64,000 nucleotides of DNA, taken from Heligmosomoides polygyrus polygyrus. Its lineage: Eukaryota > Nematoda > Chromadorea > Rhabditida > Heligmosomidae. Position numbers and translations under genes: made by a program. Below the pieces are notes generated by a model. That model was not told the DNA's origin. It made no database searches and was given only the letters and a program-made list of their open reading frames with translations. The stretch's first letter is position 1; every line of letters starts with the position of its first letter. The DNA is taken from the NCBI GenBank assembly GCA_947396885.1, contig OX377202.1:69040643-69104642 (forward strand). Reading direction: 5' to 3'. Shown here piece after piece: positions 21,340 through 33,241 of this stretch.

Positions 21340-22739
21340 CATAGTACTGCTGTTGAAAACATTTGAAAGATCTATGGTCAGAAATGCAAATGTGGTCCAG
21401 CATGTTTTTCACCTGTATGCAAACATGTCATCATATGCAAGGATATAGGGACGTACAAACAAAGACAGAAGAACGCTATTTTGTCAGAAATGTCATCTGC
21501 TTCGTCTCCTTCTTTGGAAATGAGGGGAAAGAGGGGAAAGATGGATCATTGTTAGTGTAGGGCCAGAAACGCCTTTCAACGTGTTCCTTATGCATCTCTT
21601 TTGGAATAAGAGGAGAAAGAGCTCAACAATTGAAATCTAAGTGGGTGGCAAAGACAAAAATACTCAGGGCAGTAGAATTCGATTCGATTAAAACTTGGTC
21701 AATAGTCCTTAGCTGTTTATTTGATTCCATGTCGTCGTTTGTAGTGAGAACAGGACCTTTTGAGACAAAGTGAATAATTCCGCGGAACAGGAAGACCTAT
21801 GGACTTCATAAGTGTCTTCAAAAGGTGAGCTGTACCAAACGACTCACCGTGGTCACTGGCTGGCCTGAATTCTTCATTAACCCATTATGTAATTTTTCGA
21901 AACAATTATAGCAGTAAATAAGAATGTCGTGCTGTAGAAGTCTACCTAACGGGCGCAAGTTTTGCGAAAATTGTTGTCAATACGAGTGAAAGCGCTCAAA
22001 ACGTTTAGCCGTGCTATGGTGCATAGTATTTAGGGTCTTCCTAGGAGGTGGACGACTTTTCAGTTAAATGGACTGCATAGTGGGCAATTTATTATTTTCG
22101 AAGTTTTATTGTTACTGCATGGTTTTGGAATCTTGACGATTTTTCTCATTTAGAAACTTCGTTGAGGATGGACTACTGTTATTTGTTGTGAAGATGAAGG
22201 CGTGATCATACAATTGTAAAAAAAACAATAAAGAAAAATATCTGGCTTTTTACGTAGTAAAACGCAGAAACTGACAGTGGCTAAGGTAAATTTTATTTTA
22301 CGAATTTACCGAACTTAGCGCAAAAAATTTTCGCAAAAAATAAACGATAAAAATTTAGAAAGAGGTTTAACGCACACCGCTGATGTGGGCCCCACATTCG
22401 TCTCACACACGTTCATGTTTCCTTCGCAGATCATGCAGTTCCTTCCTTTCACATTGATTCTCGTATGGACGTGACGTTGTAAGCAAGCGTCGCAAAGATA
22501 GTAGCGGTCGGAAGATGAGGCTTATGGGAAGCCCGGCACGACACGGCTGACGTAGAAAAATCAATCAAGAATCAAAAAATGAGGAAATCGAAATTAAAAA
22601 ATCAGAAATACAAATGAATTCAAAATGGTCAAAGGAGATCCTCATGAAAATCTTTGGATTTTCCAACAACGACACTCCGTTTTGCAGCAGCTGTTTGAAA
22701 ATTTTGTTGATACTCCTTGAATTTTCTTGAAATTAGGTT
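21340..22739. other. No gene recognised
   Basis: AT-rich sequence with only short frames. No element boundary or motif noticed. Confidence 0.5.
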
Positions 22740-23010
22740 CCTTGAATTACTGCACGGCTCAAATTTAGATGCAAACTGTGTAGTTCAATCATTTGATGTC
22801 ACTTCGCTCTACACCAATGTCCAAAACGACCAGGCTCTTCAAGAATTATTTGAAAAAAACTGGTAGACATGGTAGCAACATCGAAACATTTGGATTTAGT
22901 AAAGGGAGCATCCTGACTCTAATCAGGGAATGCCTTCATTGTAACATCTTTAAATGGTCAGGATTTTACTTTTCACAAATGAGAGGATTAGCTATGGACA
23001 ACGATTAACA
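22740..23010 (+). pseudogene. PLE reverse transcriptase fragment
   Basis: The frame begins at SNLDANCVVQSFDVTSLYTN (motif A region of Penelope reverse transcriptase, about 22760-22815). After a frameshift it continues through TFGFSKGSILTLIRECLHCN and IFKWSGFYFSQMRGLAM to about 22995. A one-base loss then breaks the GQRLAP motif that should follow. The catalytic RYLDD box is missing. The same stretch continues, in another copy, at 63289 onward (GKYFSQCRGLAMGQRLAATL). The fragment ends against an (ATTT)n stretch that looks like the 3' tail of a LINE on the opposite strand. Confidence 0.8.
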
Positions 23011-23025
23011 TCAGTGCTTTCGATA

Positions 23026-23052
23026 TTATTTATTTATTATTTATTTATTCAA
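23026..23052 (-). repeat. (TTTA)n tract, probable LINE 3' tail
   Basis: ATTATTTATTTATTATTTATTTATT resembles, on the minus strand, the AAAT-type tails of the LINEs ending at 15571 and 40764. The LINE body to its right (about 23053-23300) is not recognisable by protein motif. Confidence 0.4.
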
Positions 23053-24129
23053 GCACATAATTGGGCGCTCAATACCAAGCGTCAAACACAACGTTAGAAC
23101 ACAACAACATTAATAATGGCAAACTATTAACCAAGCTGTGCATACAGAGCAAAATCATTAATAAAGCTCTAATAAAGAGAAAAAGAAAGCACGGATTGCG
23201 ATTTGGATTTTTTAGGATAGCAGCAATTGTCATGTTCCAAGAGATTTACGACCCGTTTGTTTGTTTCGCCAAGAGTAGCCCTGCTTTGTTTTAATGTAAT
23301 AAAGAATTTTTCTATAAAAGTCTTCAAAAGCATAAACATAGACATAAATAGTCAAAACAGAAAGCATCCGTAAAGACATCTTGGCCGTAAATGCGCTAGG
23401 ACCACGACCTTCTACACGCACGATTTCGGGGCGGGCCCTGTATCTCAAGGGCCTCTTTAAACTGAAATGCACCCCGGACGATGGCGTGGAATGGAGGCAC
23501 GCATGTAGAGTACACATGCCGATACGGAATAGTACAATTTAAAAATTAAAAAAAACATATCGATATAGAAGATAAAAAGATTAAAATATGTAGAAAGATA
23601 ATTGATTAAATTATAATAATAATCAGAAGCTTCTAATAGGCAACCCAAACACAAACTTCATAAATCAGAAATCAGAAGCTGCTCTTAGGCAGTCCAAACA
23701 CAACTGTGAAGAAGTAGAAAGAGTCAAGAAGGTAACCAAACAATGCAGAAAACTAGGAACTTATGAAAAACAAAACTAACTTTGAAAATACTAACCAATA
23801 AATTGGTCAATGGAAAGAAAACTGTCCTGAAAATGAGTGGATAACAAGAACGAATAAGCCACACAAAAGAAAACACTAGTGGAGGGCAGAAACAGATTAG
23901 GCAAAAAATGCGGTGTGTGGACGAAATTCTAGCATGGTCAATCATTCCAAACTCATTCATCACTTACTAGAAGCGGAAAATCTGCTAACTAAGCACACTT
24001 CTTGTGAACGGTCACCATGGGTAACCTCTCCTTCCACTGGTAGGATATTTGTAACAGCTCTTGAGGAAATTGGCAAAACTGGCGAACTCGTTGGTCTCTC
24101 TATGCATCAACAGCTGAAAAAAACGATAA
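23053..24129. other. No gene recognised
   Basis: Possibly the 3' UTR or another insertion between the LINE tail at 23026-23052 and the LINE coding relic at 24133-25619. No protein motif seen. Confidence 0.4.
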
Positions 24130-24132
24130 TGA

Positions 24133-25619
24133 TCATCTAAATAGCAGTCCAAAAATAAAGATAAAAACAAGTTTAGCCTGCTTTGCTGCACAGAACACTC
24201 GCAGTAGTCCCCAAAAGCTATAGTGCAACGAAGAACCGTACTCTAGGTGACATCCTCGATCTGAAGCATGCCTAGAACATCGACCTTTTTCAGTTTGAGT
24301 CTGAATTCCTTTAGAAATTCTGCATGACACAATGTCTAAGGGAAGTTGGTTTAACCACCTCGTTGTCCTCATGAAAAATGAGTGAACCGCAAGTTTATTA
24401 AACTGACGGTTTAGTTTGCGGTGCTGTACTGCAATCCCTGCCGTTCTCCCACGACATGACTTATAAACCCATGGCACTTAGCTTGATTTCCATCCGAATG
24501 ATGCGAAAACAATATTTCAAATCCTTCACAACTCTTCTATACTTGAGACTCTTCATACCAAGTATTTGGAGGCGGTCTCTGTAAGAAGGAAGATTTTGTG
24601 GGTAATTTTCATTTAGGAAAGCTCTATAGAATACGATTTTGGTGAATGCTTTCTGAACTTTTTCCAGAGACAGTATATATTTCTTAACACAAGAACACCA
24701 GACTGTCGAACAATACTCCAACAGAGGCACGTGTTGGCATGTGTTAGTATGTGTTAGTTTTGGTATGTGTTATACAGTCTAACCAATATGTTTGCATCAT
24801 TGCATTGCACGCTTCTGAGAAGGGTGAACAGCGATGCCATTGCTTTTCTTACAGTAGCTTCCAAATGCTTGTAGAATTTCAATGAAGTATTGATAACAAC
24901 ACCCAGATCTCTAGCAATATTTTCCTGCCTTATTGTAGTCTTAATGAAGCTGTAGGAGGGTACTGGATATGGTCCTAAATGGAGGTGTATTGTTTTTTCC
25001 AAATTGACTGGAATCTTCCACTTACTAGACCACTCCATCATACTTCGTATAGAGAGTGAGATCTGTTTATGTATTAATTGTTGGTTTGAAGAGCTATAAG
25101 CACAGTAAATTCTTATATCGTCTGCGAAGATTTTTACCTCCAAACTTGGATGCACTCTCAGAATTTGTGGCAAATGAGCGGTATATACTGAGAAAAGCAG
25201 AGGTGGAAGGACTCCACCTTGAGATACTCCACTAGAGCATACATACCTATCCGAATAACTGTTCCCAATCTTTACCGTCATGTGTCGTTCATATAGATAA
25301 GACGATAACCATATGAAAAGTGGGTCGGAAATACCAAACCTAATAAGCTTTTGAAGTAGCAGCCTGTGACATAATCTATCAAACGCTTTAGAAGATCAAA
25401 ATAGGTAATTTCAACCGACTTTCCATCATTGAGTGCTGTGTGCCAGTCATATGAAGAGTCACAAATCAGTGTTTCAGCGGAAGCTGCCGACGTAAAGCCG
25501 TGCTGTTCTTTTGGAATTATATGATGCTTTATAAACCAGTCACTCAACTTATCCCGCACTAATTTTTCCAAAACCTTTCCAGAAGTAGGGCGATATGCTT
25601 CATGAGTACAATTCAACAA
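24133..25619 (-). pseudogene. LINE reverse transcriptase relic (CR1/jockey-like)
   Basis: From 25615 downward on the minus strand it reads YRPTSGKVLEKLVRDKLSDW, EQHGFTSAASAETLICDSSY and TYFDLLK. A one-base frameshift near 25386 follows, then AFDRLCHRLLLQKLIRFGIS and motif B SSGVSQGGVLPPLLFSVYT (about 25190-25245). The catalytic box is IFADDIRIY (about 25100-25130), then LGVVINTSLKFYKHLEATVR. A small repetitive insertion of ATGTGTTAG-like units interrupts the frame at 24735-24772. The C-terminal part resumes as PLLEYCSTVWCSCVKK and ends near 24133. The endonuclease is absent. The family is related to, but distinct from, the LINE at 14274-15571. Confidence 0.85.
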
Positions 25620-25654
25620 CCAGTACTGGAACGTTTGATTTTAATGTAACGTAG

Positions 25655-26369
25655 ATGCTTCATTGTGGACGCAGTCCGAAATGGATGAGTGTTTTCGCAT
25701 AATGAATGAACATACGCAAAACTCACGCGAGAGGTATCGAAAAGGGTTGGCTTCCCTATCCAAACATCCAGGTCAAAATGTCTAATTGCCTGGCAAGCGT
25801 AACGTGGTATTGAAGGCAAAGCTCCAAGAGCATTTTACCTCATGCCTCTTCTGCGCACCCAGCCTCTTTTAAGCGCGCCATTATTAAAAACATAGTCAGA
25901 ACAGCGGCTGATGTGGGTAGCGGAGAAGTAGAACGAGAGGAGCCCTTGCAATTAGTCTCGAAAACTGAAGTTGACAATGGCTACTCGATACCACTTCAAC
26001 GCACCGAAAGACGAGCGGAGTACCAATATTTTACACGATGGCAAAACATGATTTCCTTATATCTCCCCTCTATCTCTGACGCATTCGCGGCTGCAGTTCG
26101 AAGATGTATGTATTTTCCGTGCACGTCTGCGAGATGATGTTGTTCTATTCAACATTCCTGGCGACAACATTAGAAAACAGTTGGTACGGAATAGACTCTA
26201 CGACAAGCAGTGCCCGTCAGATGATTGTGTTATTTGCCCCCACTCTGAAGTTGGAAACTGCGCAAAAAGCGGAGTGATTTATTAGATCGAGTGCGGGACT
26301 TGTAATTGCACATAGCTCAAGGCGTTCTGGATTTCTTCCAGAAATCCAAGAATGAACAATCGGAATGAG
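25655..26369 (+). pseudogene. PLE relic: post-RT region, linker and part of GIY-YIG
   Basis: It begins just after the catalytic box of PLE reverse transcriptase (TQSEMDECFRIMNEHTQNSR), with frameshifts to about 25900. Then comes VGSGEVEREEPLQLVSK and WQNMISLYLPSISDAFAAAV (25913-26105). After another frameshift the linker reads DDVVLFNIPGDNI, LVRNRLYDKQCPSDDCVICP and GNCAKSGVIY, followed by a stop and IECGTCN. Most of the GIY-YIG core is then deleted and the frame jumps to LKAFWISSRNPRMNNRNECL. The match to the copy at 63289-64000 is extensive. A LINE fragment follows at once and the probable PLE 3' end lies at 27178-27216. Confidence 0.85.
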
Positions 26370-26370
26370 T

Positions 26371-26427
26371 GTTTACAATACAATATTTATTGAGCCAAAA
26401 TTATTACAAAATCTGCTTATCACAAAA
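26371..26427 (+). repeat. 57-bp direct repeat, copy 1
   Basis: GTTTACAATACAATATTTAT through CTTATCACAAAA is repeated at 26627-26683 with about three differences. The second copy lies in frame in a LINE coding fragment, so the pair is probably an internal rearrangement of that LINE. Confidence 0.75.
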
Positions 26428-26893
26428 GAACACCGAAAATTGACTCTCAAAAGACCAGCAAAAGTGGATGAAATTACTGTTTCAAAAGTGATGCGAAAAG
26501 AGTTGGTCAGAAAAAAATGCAAGGAAAGGTTGCTTTTTTAGAGATCTGCGAAAAATGGTTTCTTCGAAGAATTACGTGATGCGAAAAGTGCTTTTATTCA
26601 AGCAGTGTTCATTCAGCAGTTTTTTTGTTTACAATACAATATTTATTGAGCCAAAAGTACTGCAAAATCTGCTTATCACAAAAAATTCCACTACGTACGT
26701 CTACTTCGCCCGATAAAATTCCCTATGTATTTCTTAAAAAAGCTGCTCTGGGTCTAACGCCAGTGCTCACACTTTTAATAAAATCCTTCTTCATGGGGAA
26801 GTCCCATCGATGTGGCTTTCTAGTCTCGTTAGACCTATTTTCAAAAAAGGATGCAAAACTGACGTTAAGAATTATAGACGCCAATAACAAGTG
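26428..26893 (+). pseudogene. LINE fragment upstream of and entering the RT domain
   Basis: The better part is 26625-26893. Combining frames gives EPKVLQNLLITKNSTT, then TSTSPDKIPYVFLKKAALGL, TPVLTLLIKSFFMGK, and RPIFKKGCKTDVKNYRR. This is the conserved entry of a CR1/jockey-like reverse transcriptase (SPDGIP...FLKK; PIFKKG; NYRP). Sequence from 26428 to 26620 (KVMRKELVRKKCKER; KSAFIQAVFIQQFF) fits the region just before it. At least two frameshifts are present. It is on the opposite strand to the LINE at 24133-25619 and starts where that one lacks sequence, so it could be its displaced 5' neighbour. Confidence 0.65.
26627..26683 (+). repeat. 57-bp direct repeat, copy 2
   Basis: Second copy of 26371-26427, 256 bases downstream, lying within the LINE coding fragment. 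Confidence 0.75.
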
Positions 26894-27177
26894 ATCTTGC
26901 CTCGTTTACACCGCACTGCGAGCTCTGAGAATGACCGGGAGCGATGTTCTGTCCTCGATACTAATGCATGACGACCGAGTAGTATGACTCATTCGCTACT
27001 GCTCTCACTGACCAAGAGTAGTAGCGCAATCGCTACACTCAGATGGAGGAGCATCGTGTGAGTTTGTCTTCACCTTTCGGGTTTTCGCATTGTGTTTTCG
27101 GCATTAGGTTGGAAACGCTAGCGTGGGTGAGGCGCTTGGTCGGGTAGGTTGCAGAGATAAACCCTCGAACCGTTTTT

Positions 27178-27216
27178 AGGGCTCTGAAGACGACGAGATG
27201 GTCGAAACGTCAGACC
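27178..27216 (+). ncRNA. Hammerhead-ribozyme-like motif at PLE 3' end
   Basis: AGGGCT and AGACC can pair as an outer stem (4 of 5 pairs). Inside are the catalytic-core-like CTGAAGA (27184-27190), a GAC...GTC hairpin, GAAAC (27204-27208) and GTC. This is the order expected of a minimal hammerhead (CUGANGA, stem II, GAAA, NUH), with almost no stem III, as described for PLE hammerheads. An extra C follows CTGAAGA before stem II. The same layout occurs at 54099-54134. Activity is not shown by sequence alone. Confidence 0.5.
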
Positions 27217-28938
27217 AAGAAGGTTTCACCTAACAACATCGTGACACAGCAGTACTATAAACATTGCTAATGCCGAGGTTCCAAGATGAGAGGACATGGA
27301 GTCTGTTGATGCTCATTTTAAACACAGAACCTAAAAAGGAACTTGAGAGTCTAAGAACATTGTTATGGCCAAGGGGATAGAAATTTTATGCAAACTAGGA
27401 AACTATGCATCCTTTTTTTTCTAAGACACAGGAATTTCTAGTACAAGTTTTCATAAAACAAAAGTGTTAAAAACAAACAAAAGTTTTGTCAAGAAGGGTG
27501 TGTTTTCACTTTAGATTCGTCAAGTTTTGCTTGAATATGGTCGGTTTTAAACAGAAATAGTACAAACGACTTACCTAGCCTTCTTTGCTCCCCACCTGAT
27601 AAGCCTAATAAACCTCGAGACAAAGCATGGACCTGTTTGTTATCAAACTTGGGATTGCAGATGTGCACAGCTGCTCACAATAATGTAGTACTGCGTGATT
27701 CTCTTCTGTCCATCACCCACTTACCAGTTGTAGACTTGACATGCATGGCTGGTTATTCTGCCATTCACTCTACACCAGTTTGTCCAGTGTCCGCTGTTAT
27801 GCACGACTGCGAGGCGCCTCATCTCACTGCGAGTTTTTGCTACAACTGCTCTCTCCTACCTACATAGTCGCTGTTGTCCGTACCACCGCCTATAGTTGAT
27901 TCAATCGCCGCCTACTGTTAATCAGCGGTGTTTTACTCGTTGATACACAGATTCTTGGTCCAACATCCTAGCCATTATGAATATAGGCCATGTAGAAGCA
28001 TTGCATGCACTACAATCTTGTTACAAAAATGTTATCGATGCGCTACGTAACCCCTGAGCTGAACGCTGGTTCGTCCCTCAGCGGATGCAGGCTATTGCGT
28101 TCAGCATGAAGAAAACTGTGTCCAGATTTTCATGAATTTTCAAACGGTTACACTGAAACCCCAGAAAAGGTTGAAGTGAGACTGAACCGCGCCGCCCATA
28201 TGCTTCCGCGAAAGTTTCCGAAATGTGGAGTGAATCGGCGCCAGAGAAACGCTAAAGTGCAGCTGTGATTGCATGTGAACTGCTATTCATAGAGCCGTGC
28301 GGCGACTGCTTTGCCATAAGAAAACCGAGCGTTTCGATGCTTTGCAGAGCGCTTTTCGTAGTCCATCACTGGGCAGGTGAGGAAGAAATCGCTCGTTATG
28401 CATTTGCATCTCGGAATCGTCTCGTGGGTGATTCGCCCTTGCAAGTGCTTGAATTCTCCTTGAATTTTCAGAGCGTCTTTGTATGCCTTTTGAAGGATGC
28501 ATTCACCCTCTTGAGAATTTGCTCGAACGGACCGTTATTCACAACGGCTGGACAAATAGGCCCAATTCCTATCCAAAGACGTTTCCAGTAGCGGCCTGTT
28601 TGAAATGCAAAGTCCCGTGTATACGTAGTCTACTTTGATCATCTTCCGTCGTGTTGCTCCTGAGAACTACATATTTGCAATCTGTTGAAGGTGTTCTTGT
28701 GTGCTTGCAAACTCCTTCGAAGTTCTATAGAAGTTTCATTTTTTGAGGCAGCTCTACGAACGAGGGAAAAATCGCTATTTTACTTTGAAGCGAAATTTTA
28801 TACAACCTTTGTGGAAAACCCTGAGCTTTTACTTACTTACTTCTACTTACTTATTTTTACTACTACTACTACTTTTACTTTTACTTTTACTACAAAGCTA
28901 GTTCTCTGCCACAGAATACATGCGTGCTCGTTTATTAT
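27217..28938. other. No gene recognised
   Basis: No protein motif seen. A (CTTA)n/(CTACTA)n/(CTTTTA)n low-complexity tract lies at about 28829-28895. Confidence 0.5.
28829..28895. repeat. Low-complexity ACTT/ACT/TTTTAC tract
   Basis: Runs of ACTTACTTACTT, ACTACTACTACT and TTTTACTTTTAC in series form an imperfect microsatellite. Confidence 0.9.
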
Positions 28939-28940
28939 TA

Positions 28941-30045
28941 GGGTGTCCAGAAGGTATCTGCAGAACTCCCTACCCATATTAGACACGTATTCTTTACGAG
29001 TTTGAATCTGTGTACTCGGCTGCAGAAGCCTATCGAAGCCTGTGTCCTGTAGTCGGCTCTGAAGCTCCTTTTTTACGGTCTGTGTATAGCTGGTTCGAAC
29101 GCTTCAGAAGCGGCAAGAGGAGTCTCGAAGATGAGCCTCGCTCTGGTCGACCGACAACAATATCCTTGGGTGAACTGAGGAAACTGGCGGAGCAGCATCC
29201 CAATGAAGGTGTGCGTTATTTTGCTGCTGCTCTTGGCCGTTCCTGATCCACCGTGGACAATGGACTGCGATCTCTTGGAATGGTTAAAAAGCTCGGTCAG
29301 TGGCTCCCACACGAACTGACCGACGACAACCGGCAAATACGTCTGGACATATGCACTCAGCTGCTCTCCCGAAGCCGCACTTTCAACTGGCTGGACACCA
29401 TCGTCACAGGAGACGAAAAATGGGTCCTCCATGTGAACCACGCTCGTAAATGTGCGCGGTGCCAACGCGATGAAGTGCCGAACTCTTTCGTAAACGGCGA
29501 GATTCATGCGAGGAAAGTCATGCTGAGCGTGTGGTGGGGAGTTTATGGGATCTACCATTTAAGCTGCTGCCTGACAGCACGACTGTCAGTGCCGAGGTCT
29601 ACGCTACCCAACTTTAGAGACTGACCGACAAGATGCGCAAGGAAAAGCCCAGGCTCGACAAAGTTCGTTTGCTGCACCATAACGGGCGCCCACACATCGC
29701 GATGACGACTTCTCAGAAAATTCTGGAACTCGGATGGGAAGTTCTGCCGCATCCACCGTACAGCCCAGAACTGGCCGCAAGTGACTACCACCTTTTTCGA
29801 TCACTTCAGCATCATCTGGAAGGGAAGCGTTATGAAGATCGTGATCACCTCGAAAATGACGTCCGAGCTTTTTTCGCCTCTAAGTCGCCGGATTTGCACG
29901 CCAGAGGAATTCGAAGTCTTGTGGAACGTTAGCGGAGAGTAGTCGATGTTGGTGGAAATTATTTGGTTGATTAATAAAATGTGGATAAAAATTATGCTAT
30001 TTTGAAAAAAACTGTCGTATTTCTGCGATACTTTCTGGACACACT
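28941..30045 (+). mobile_element. Mariner transposon, third subfamily (1105 bp)
   Basis: The terminal inverted repeats are GGGTGTCCAGAAGGTATCTG on the left and, read inward, AGTGTGTCCAGAAAGTATCG on the right. TA flanks both sides (28939-28940 and 30046-30047). The TIR is unrelated to the TTAGGTTG ends of the other two complete mariners. The element is shorter than the usual 1.28 kb, so internal deletions are likely. Confidence 0.9.
28975..29974 (+). pseudogene. Mariner transposase, multiply disrupted
   Basis: N-terminus HIRHV, then a frameshift, then ILYEFESVYSAAEAYRSL and WFERFRSGKRSLEDEPRSGR (to about 29150). A TGA interrupts at about 29245 (AALGRS-stop-STVDNG), followed by WLPHELTDDNRQIRLDICTQ and the intact first catalytic motif VTGDEKWVLHVNH (about 29404-29445). 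A frameshift lies near 29560 and a TAG in the following segment near 29620. The second catalytic motif reads RLLHHNGRPH (about 29667-29700), with His replacing the essential Asp. The third, LAASDYHLFRSLQHH (about 29770-29815), is intact. A further TAG interrupts the C-terminus (LVER-stop-RRVVDVGG) before the final TAA at 29972-29974. Confidence 0.9.
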
Positions 30046-30047
30046 TA

Positions 30048-33000
30048 TAAGATAAACAAACTCGGGGATAATTCCTTTAGTCGAAAATTAATGGACCAAG
30101 ATGACCGTTTATTTCACGCAGTTGTGAAGGCCTTGAAAGTCGACAACACTCAAGGTAATTGAGAATGGGTCATCCTACGCCACAAAAACTGGGTGGGAAA
30201 CCATCACAGCAGTGGCCTTGGACTTTCATTCCCACTCACCGTAGCCTAAAGCTGTTTCATCGACAATTTTTCGGATTGCAGGGAACGTGTCTCACACGGC
30301 CATCTCTCTCTCACAAGACCATGGTTCAGCAAACGTTCTGCGGCTCACCCCAAAGCGTTTGGTGGTGTCTACGCCGTTGCTTTGATTACTCTACAAGTCG
30401 CCGACTACTGCTTAATCTTGTGAATCTCTTAGTTTAGGATGCCAACTATAAGGCAAAGCCAATGCCGCTCATGTGCCGCACTTTGTTCACATAACAACCA
30501 ACCGAAAGCTTTCGGTCTGCGACAGAAGTGGTCGCCTTTTGAGCCAATTTATTATATTTTCAAGAGCTTTATTCTCTGTTATTTACTGCATATCAGCTTC
30601 TAATTTATAAATTCGCCTCACTATAATGTAATGGGGGATGAGTTCGAGTAAGGGGTGACAAGTAGTGGGAGACACTGCTGTAGCAGTCCCGCGTGGAAAA
30701 GATTTCTGTTCAACATAGCATTAGAATCATCTTATTTAGAATCAGGCATTTTTGTTAACAATTAGATTCTTATAGACACCACACTTACAAGATGCATGAT
30801 GACTAATGCTCCAGAGGACACTATCTGTTCATGGTCTTGACTGCCATTCGAAACAGGGAGAATAAAGCTCCGAATTTCATATGGGAAAAGAATACATGAC
30901 AAAGATCTTAATTGCAGGGCTCTTGGCTTGATTGTTGTATGGTGCTTCTCGCTCCATCACCTCACAAACAATAACAATCGTAACTCGCAGCAGAAGTTCT
31001 CGTTTCTCTCTTCAATGTTCCCTTTCTTGAGCTTATAATAATAATTTACTTTTTTTCAGATATGGTTTCGGCACTAAAGCATTAACACATTACAACTTCA
31101 TCATCCTTATCTCAATATCCTTATCATAATCTCTCCACCAAAATTTCTTCACTCCGTTTTTTGCATTTGAGAACTTGTTTTGCCGCGACGCTACGATTCA
31201 TTGAATTTTTCATCGGAGACAAACATGGAATCGAGAAACACTCAAGGCCGTTAAATGTTTTTTTTTTTCGTTGATGTTCCTTTCTTGTATAGCGCACAAA
31301 CATGTGCAATAAATCAATAAATCAATAAATCAATTAGATGCAGTAGGAATGCTCGGTTCTCACAAAAAAGGCTTTTCGTCATGCGACCAAAATCAGTCAG
31401 ACGCTCAGCACCTACGGAAAATGTCGATTCTTGCCTGAGGTTGGTCGTTTGAGAAGGAGTGAAGGTGCCTGTGGTGATCTTGGTGCTAGAGTGAAGAGCA
31501 AGATTGTGCTAAGGAGCATGAGGAGGGTTGTCGAAGGACCTAGGGAACGTAGGCTCTGGTTAGCAGATGATGCCGATGTTGGGTGTAGTGGTGGGGAAGG
31601 GGCCGGATGACTTCATACCGCAAAACTCCTCACCTGATCTTGAGGAAGGTGGAGCAAGGTTGAAACGTAACAAGGTTTTCAAACATTGCCCTCTGTATTG
31701 CGGGGGAGGAAGAGAGCTGCATAAGCAGAGCACTGTTTTGATGTGTTTGTCCTCACCATTAGCTCAGTGATACTGCAACATCCAGCGAAGCGCGCAAGTG
31801 GAGACAGCCGACAAGCGTGACGGAGCAGTGCATAATAAATGGCCTTCATTCCTAACCGTGAAGTTCGTGGCAGCCTGACGCCGCCGTTTTCCTTCTCCTG
31901 CTGCCTGCCTTAGGTCCTCTGAGGCGCACAAAAAGTAGCCAAGTTATTTCTTCTACTGACTTAAAAATTCTCGGCTTTTGAGAGGTCCTAAAGGGTCCCT
32001 AAGGCGTCAAACAAGTTCACTTTTCGAAATACAATGCACTGTTCCATGATGTCAAAGAAAAGTCGTGTCGTGGAAACGCAAATTTGTGAGGCTTGCAGGC
32101 ATAGCAAAAAATGTGTGTTGCGCTTCGCAATGCTTAGTCAAAACATTGTTGGCTTCTGCCATTTTGGCAATTTCGCGTTCCGATTTCTTTACTTGACAAG
32201 CTTGAGATCGGCGCAGAATCCTTTTTCATGCTCAAATGAGAAGAACACAGTCCAAAAACTCATCTAAAATGCATTTGTTGCTACCTTTCACCTACTGACC
32301 ATTAATACCTCTGCTGCTTTCTGAAGGTCACTTACGCTGCTAATTAACCATGCAAACTATGTTAGTGCACGCAAGACTGAGATTAAAGAGATGGAATTTA
32401 TTATTCTCAAATCACTTTTTCACAAATACTTGAACATTCTTATATTTTCCACAACAAATAATAACCCCTGTGTTCTCTCCTGCGCTTCCCTGGTGTCCAG
32501 GCGGTCGTCTTGCTTGTCGTATCCATGAGAGTTGTCGGTATACCCATGTGCCGAAGTTTCGGCAGGCACTTTGCCTTCCAAAATCAGGTGAGGACATCAC
32601 AGCCGAACGATACAAGTTTCTGCCCAAGCAACAGCACTATCTGGACGAACATATGCTACTACTCTTGTGACTACGTTTTCGCCGGAGTAAGCTCAACTGG
32701 CTAACTTTTGCAGCGCGTTGCTTCTTTCGCAGAGCCCTCTTTTCCTTTTCTCGCATTCCTACACCGTAGGTTTGTGATTCTTCTCTTACTTTCTCTCATT
32801 CATCTTTGAGCTTGTCCGGTCTTGCAGTGTGCGTCTGTTTTCACTTGTTCAGTGTTTCACTCTTCATATCTCTAGGGACTCGCTGTCATCGATGTGACGT
32901 ATTGTGATTTTTCTTTGTGCACTTTAAAGCGTACAATAAATTAGTAAATATAACACCATTACCAGAGTGCGCTACGCGCTGAGTTGTCCGTTATAGGAGC

Positions 33001-33241
33001 CGAAAGTGACTGAAAGTCTTTAATTTGATACACTTGAGAAGAAAGAGAATGAATGGGTCAGTCTGAAAGAGTGAACCTGCAGCCCACTATCAGCTACACT
33101 GTGTCATCATGGAATGTTTTAAGGTAAAAACAGATCCACTAAAATGGAAAAGGGATTTGTACAGCTGAAACGAAGGAGTAAGGCTGACTAGAACGCAAAC
33201 TCAAAAGAACCTCCCTAACAGGGTAATGCACAATTTCTCAG
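30048..33241. other. No gene recognised
   Basis: No supported gene or transposon protein. A short (AATAAATC)n tract at 31306-31336 resembles a retroelement 3' tail. Confidence 0.5.
31306..31336 (+). repeat. (AATAAATC)n tract, possible retroelement tail
   Basis: TGCAATAAATCAATAAATCA and on to CAATT. It could mark the 3' end of an unrecognised retroelement on the + strand. Confidence 0.6.
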
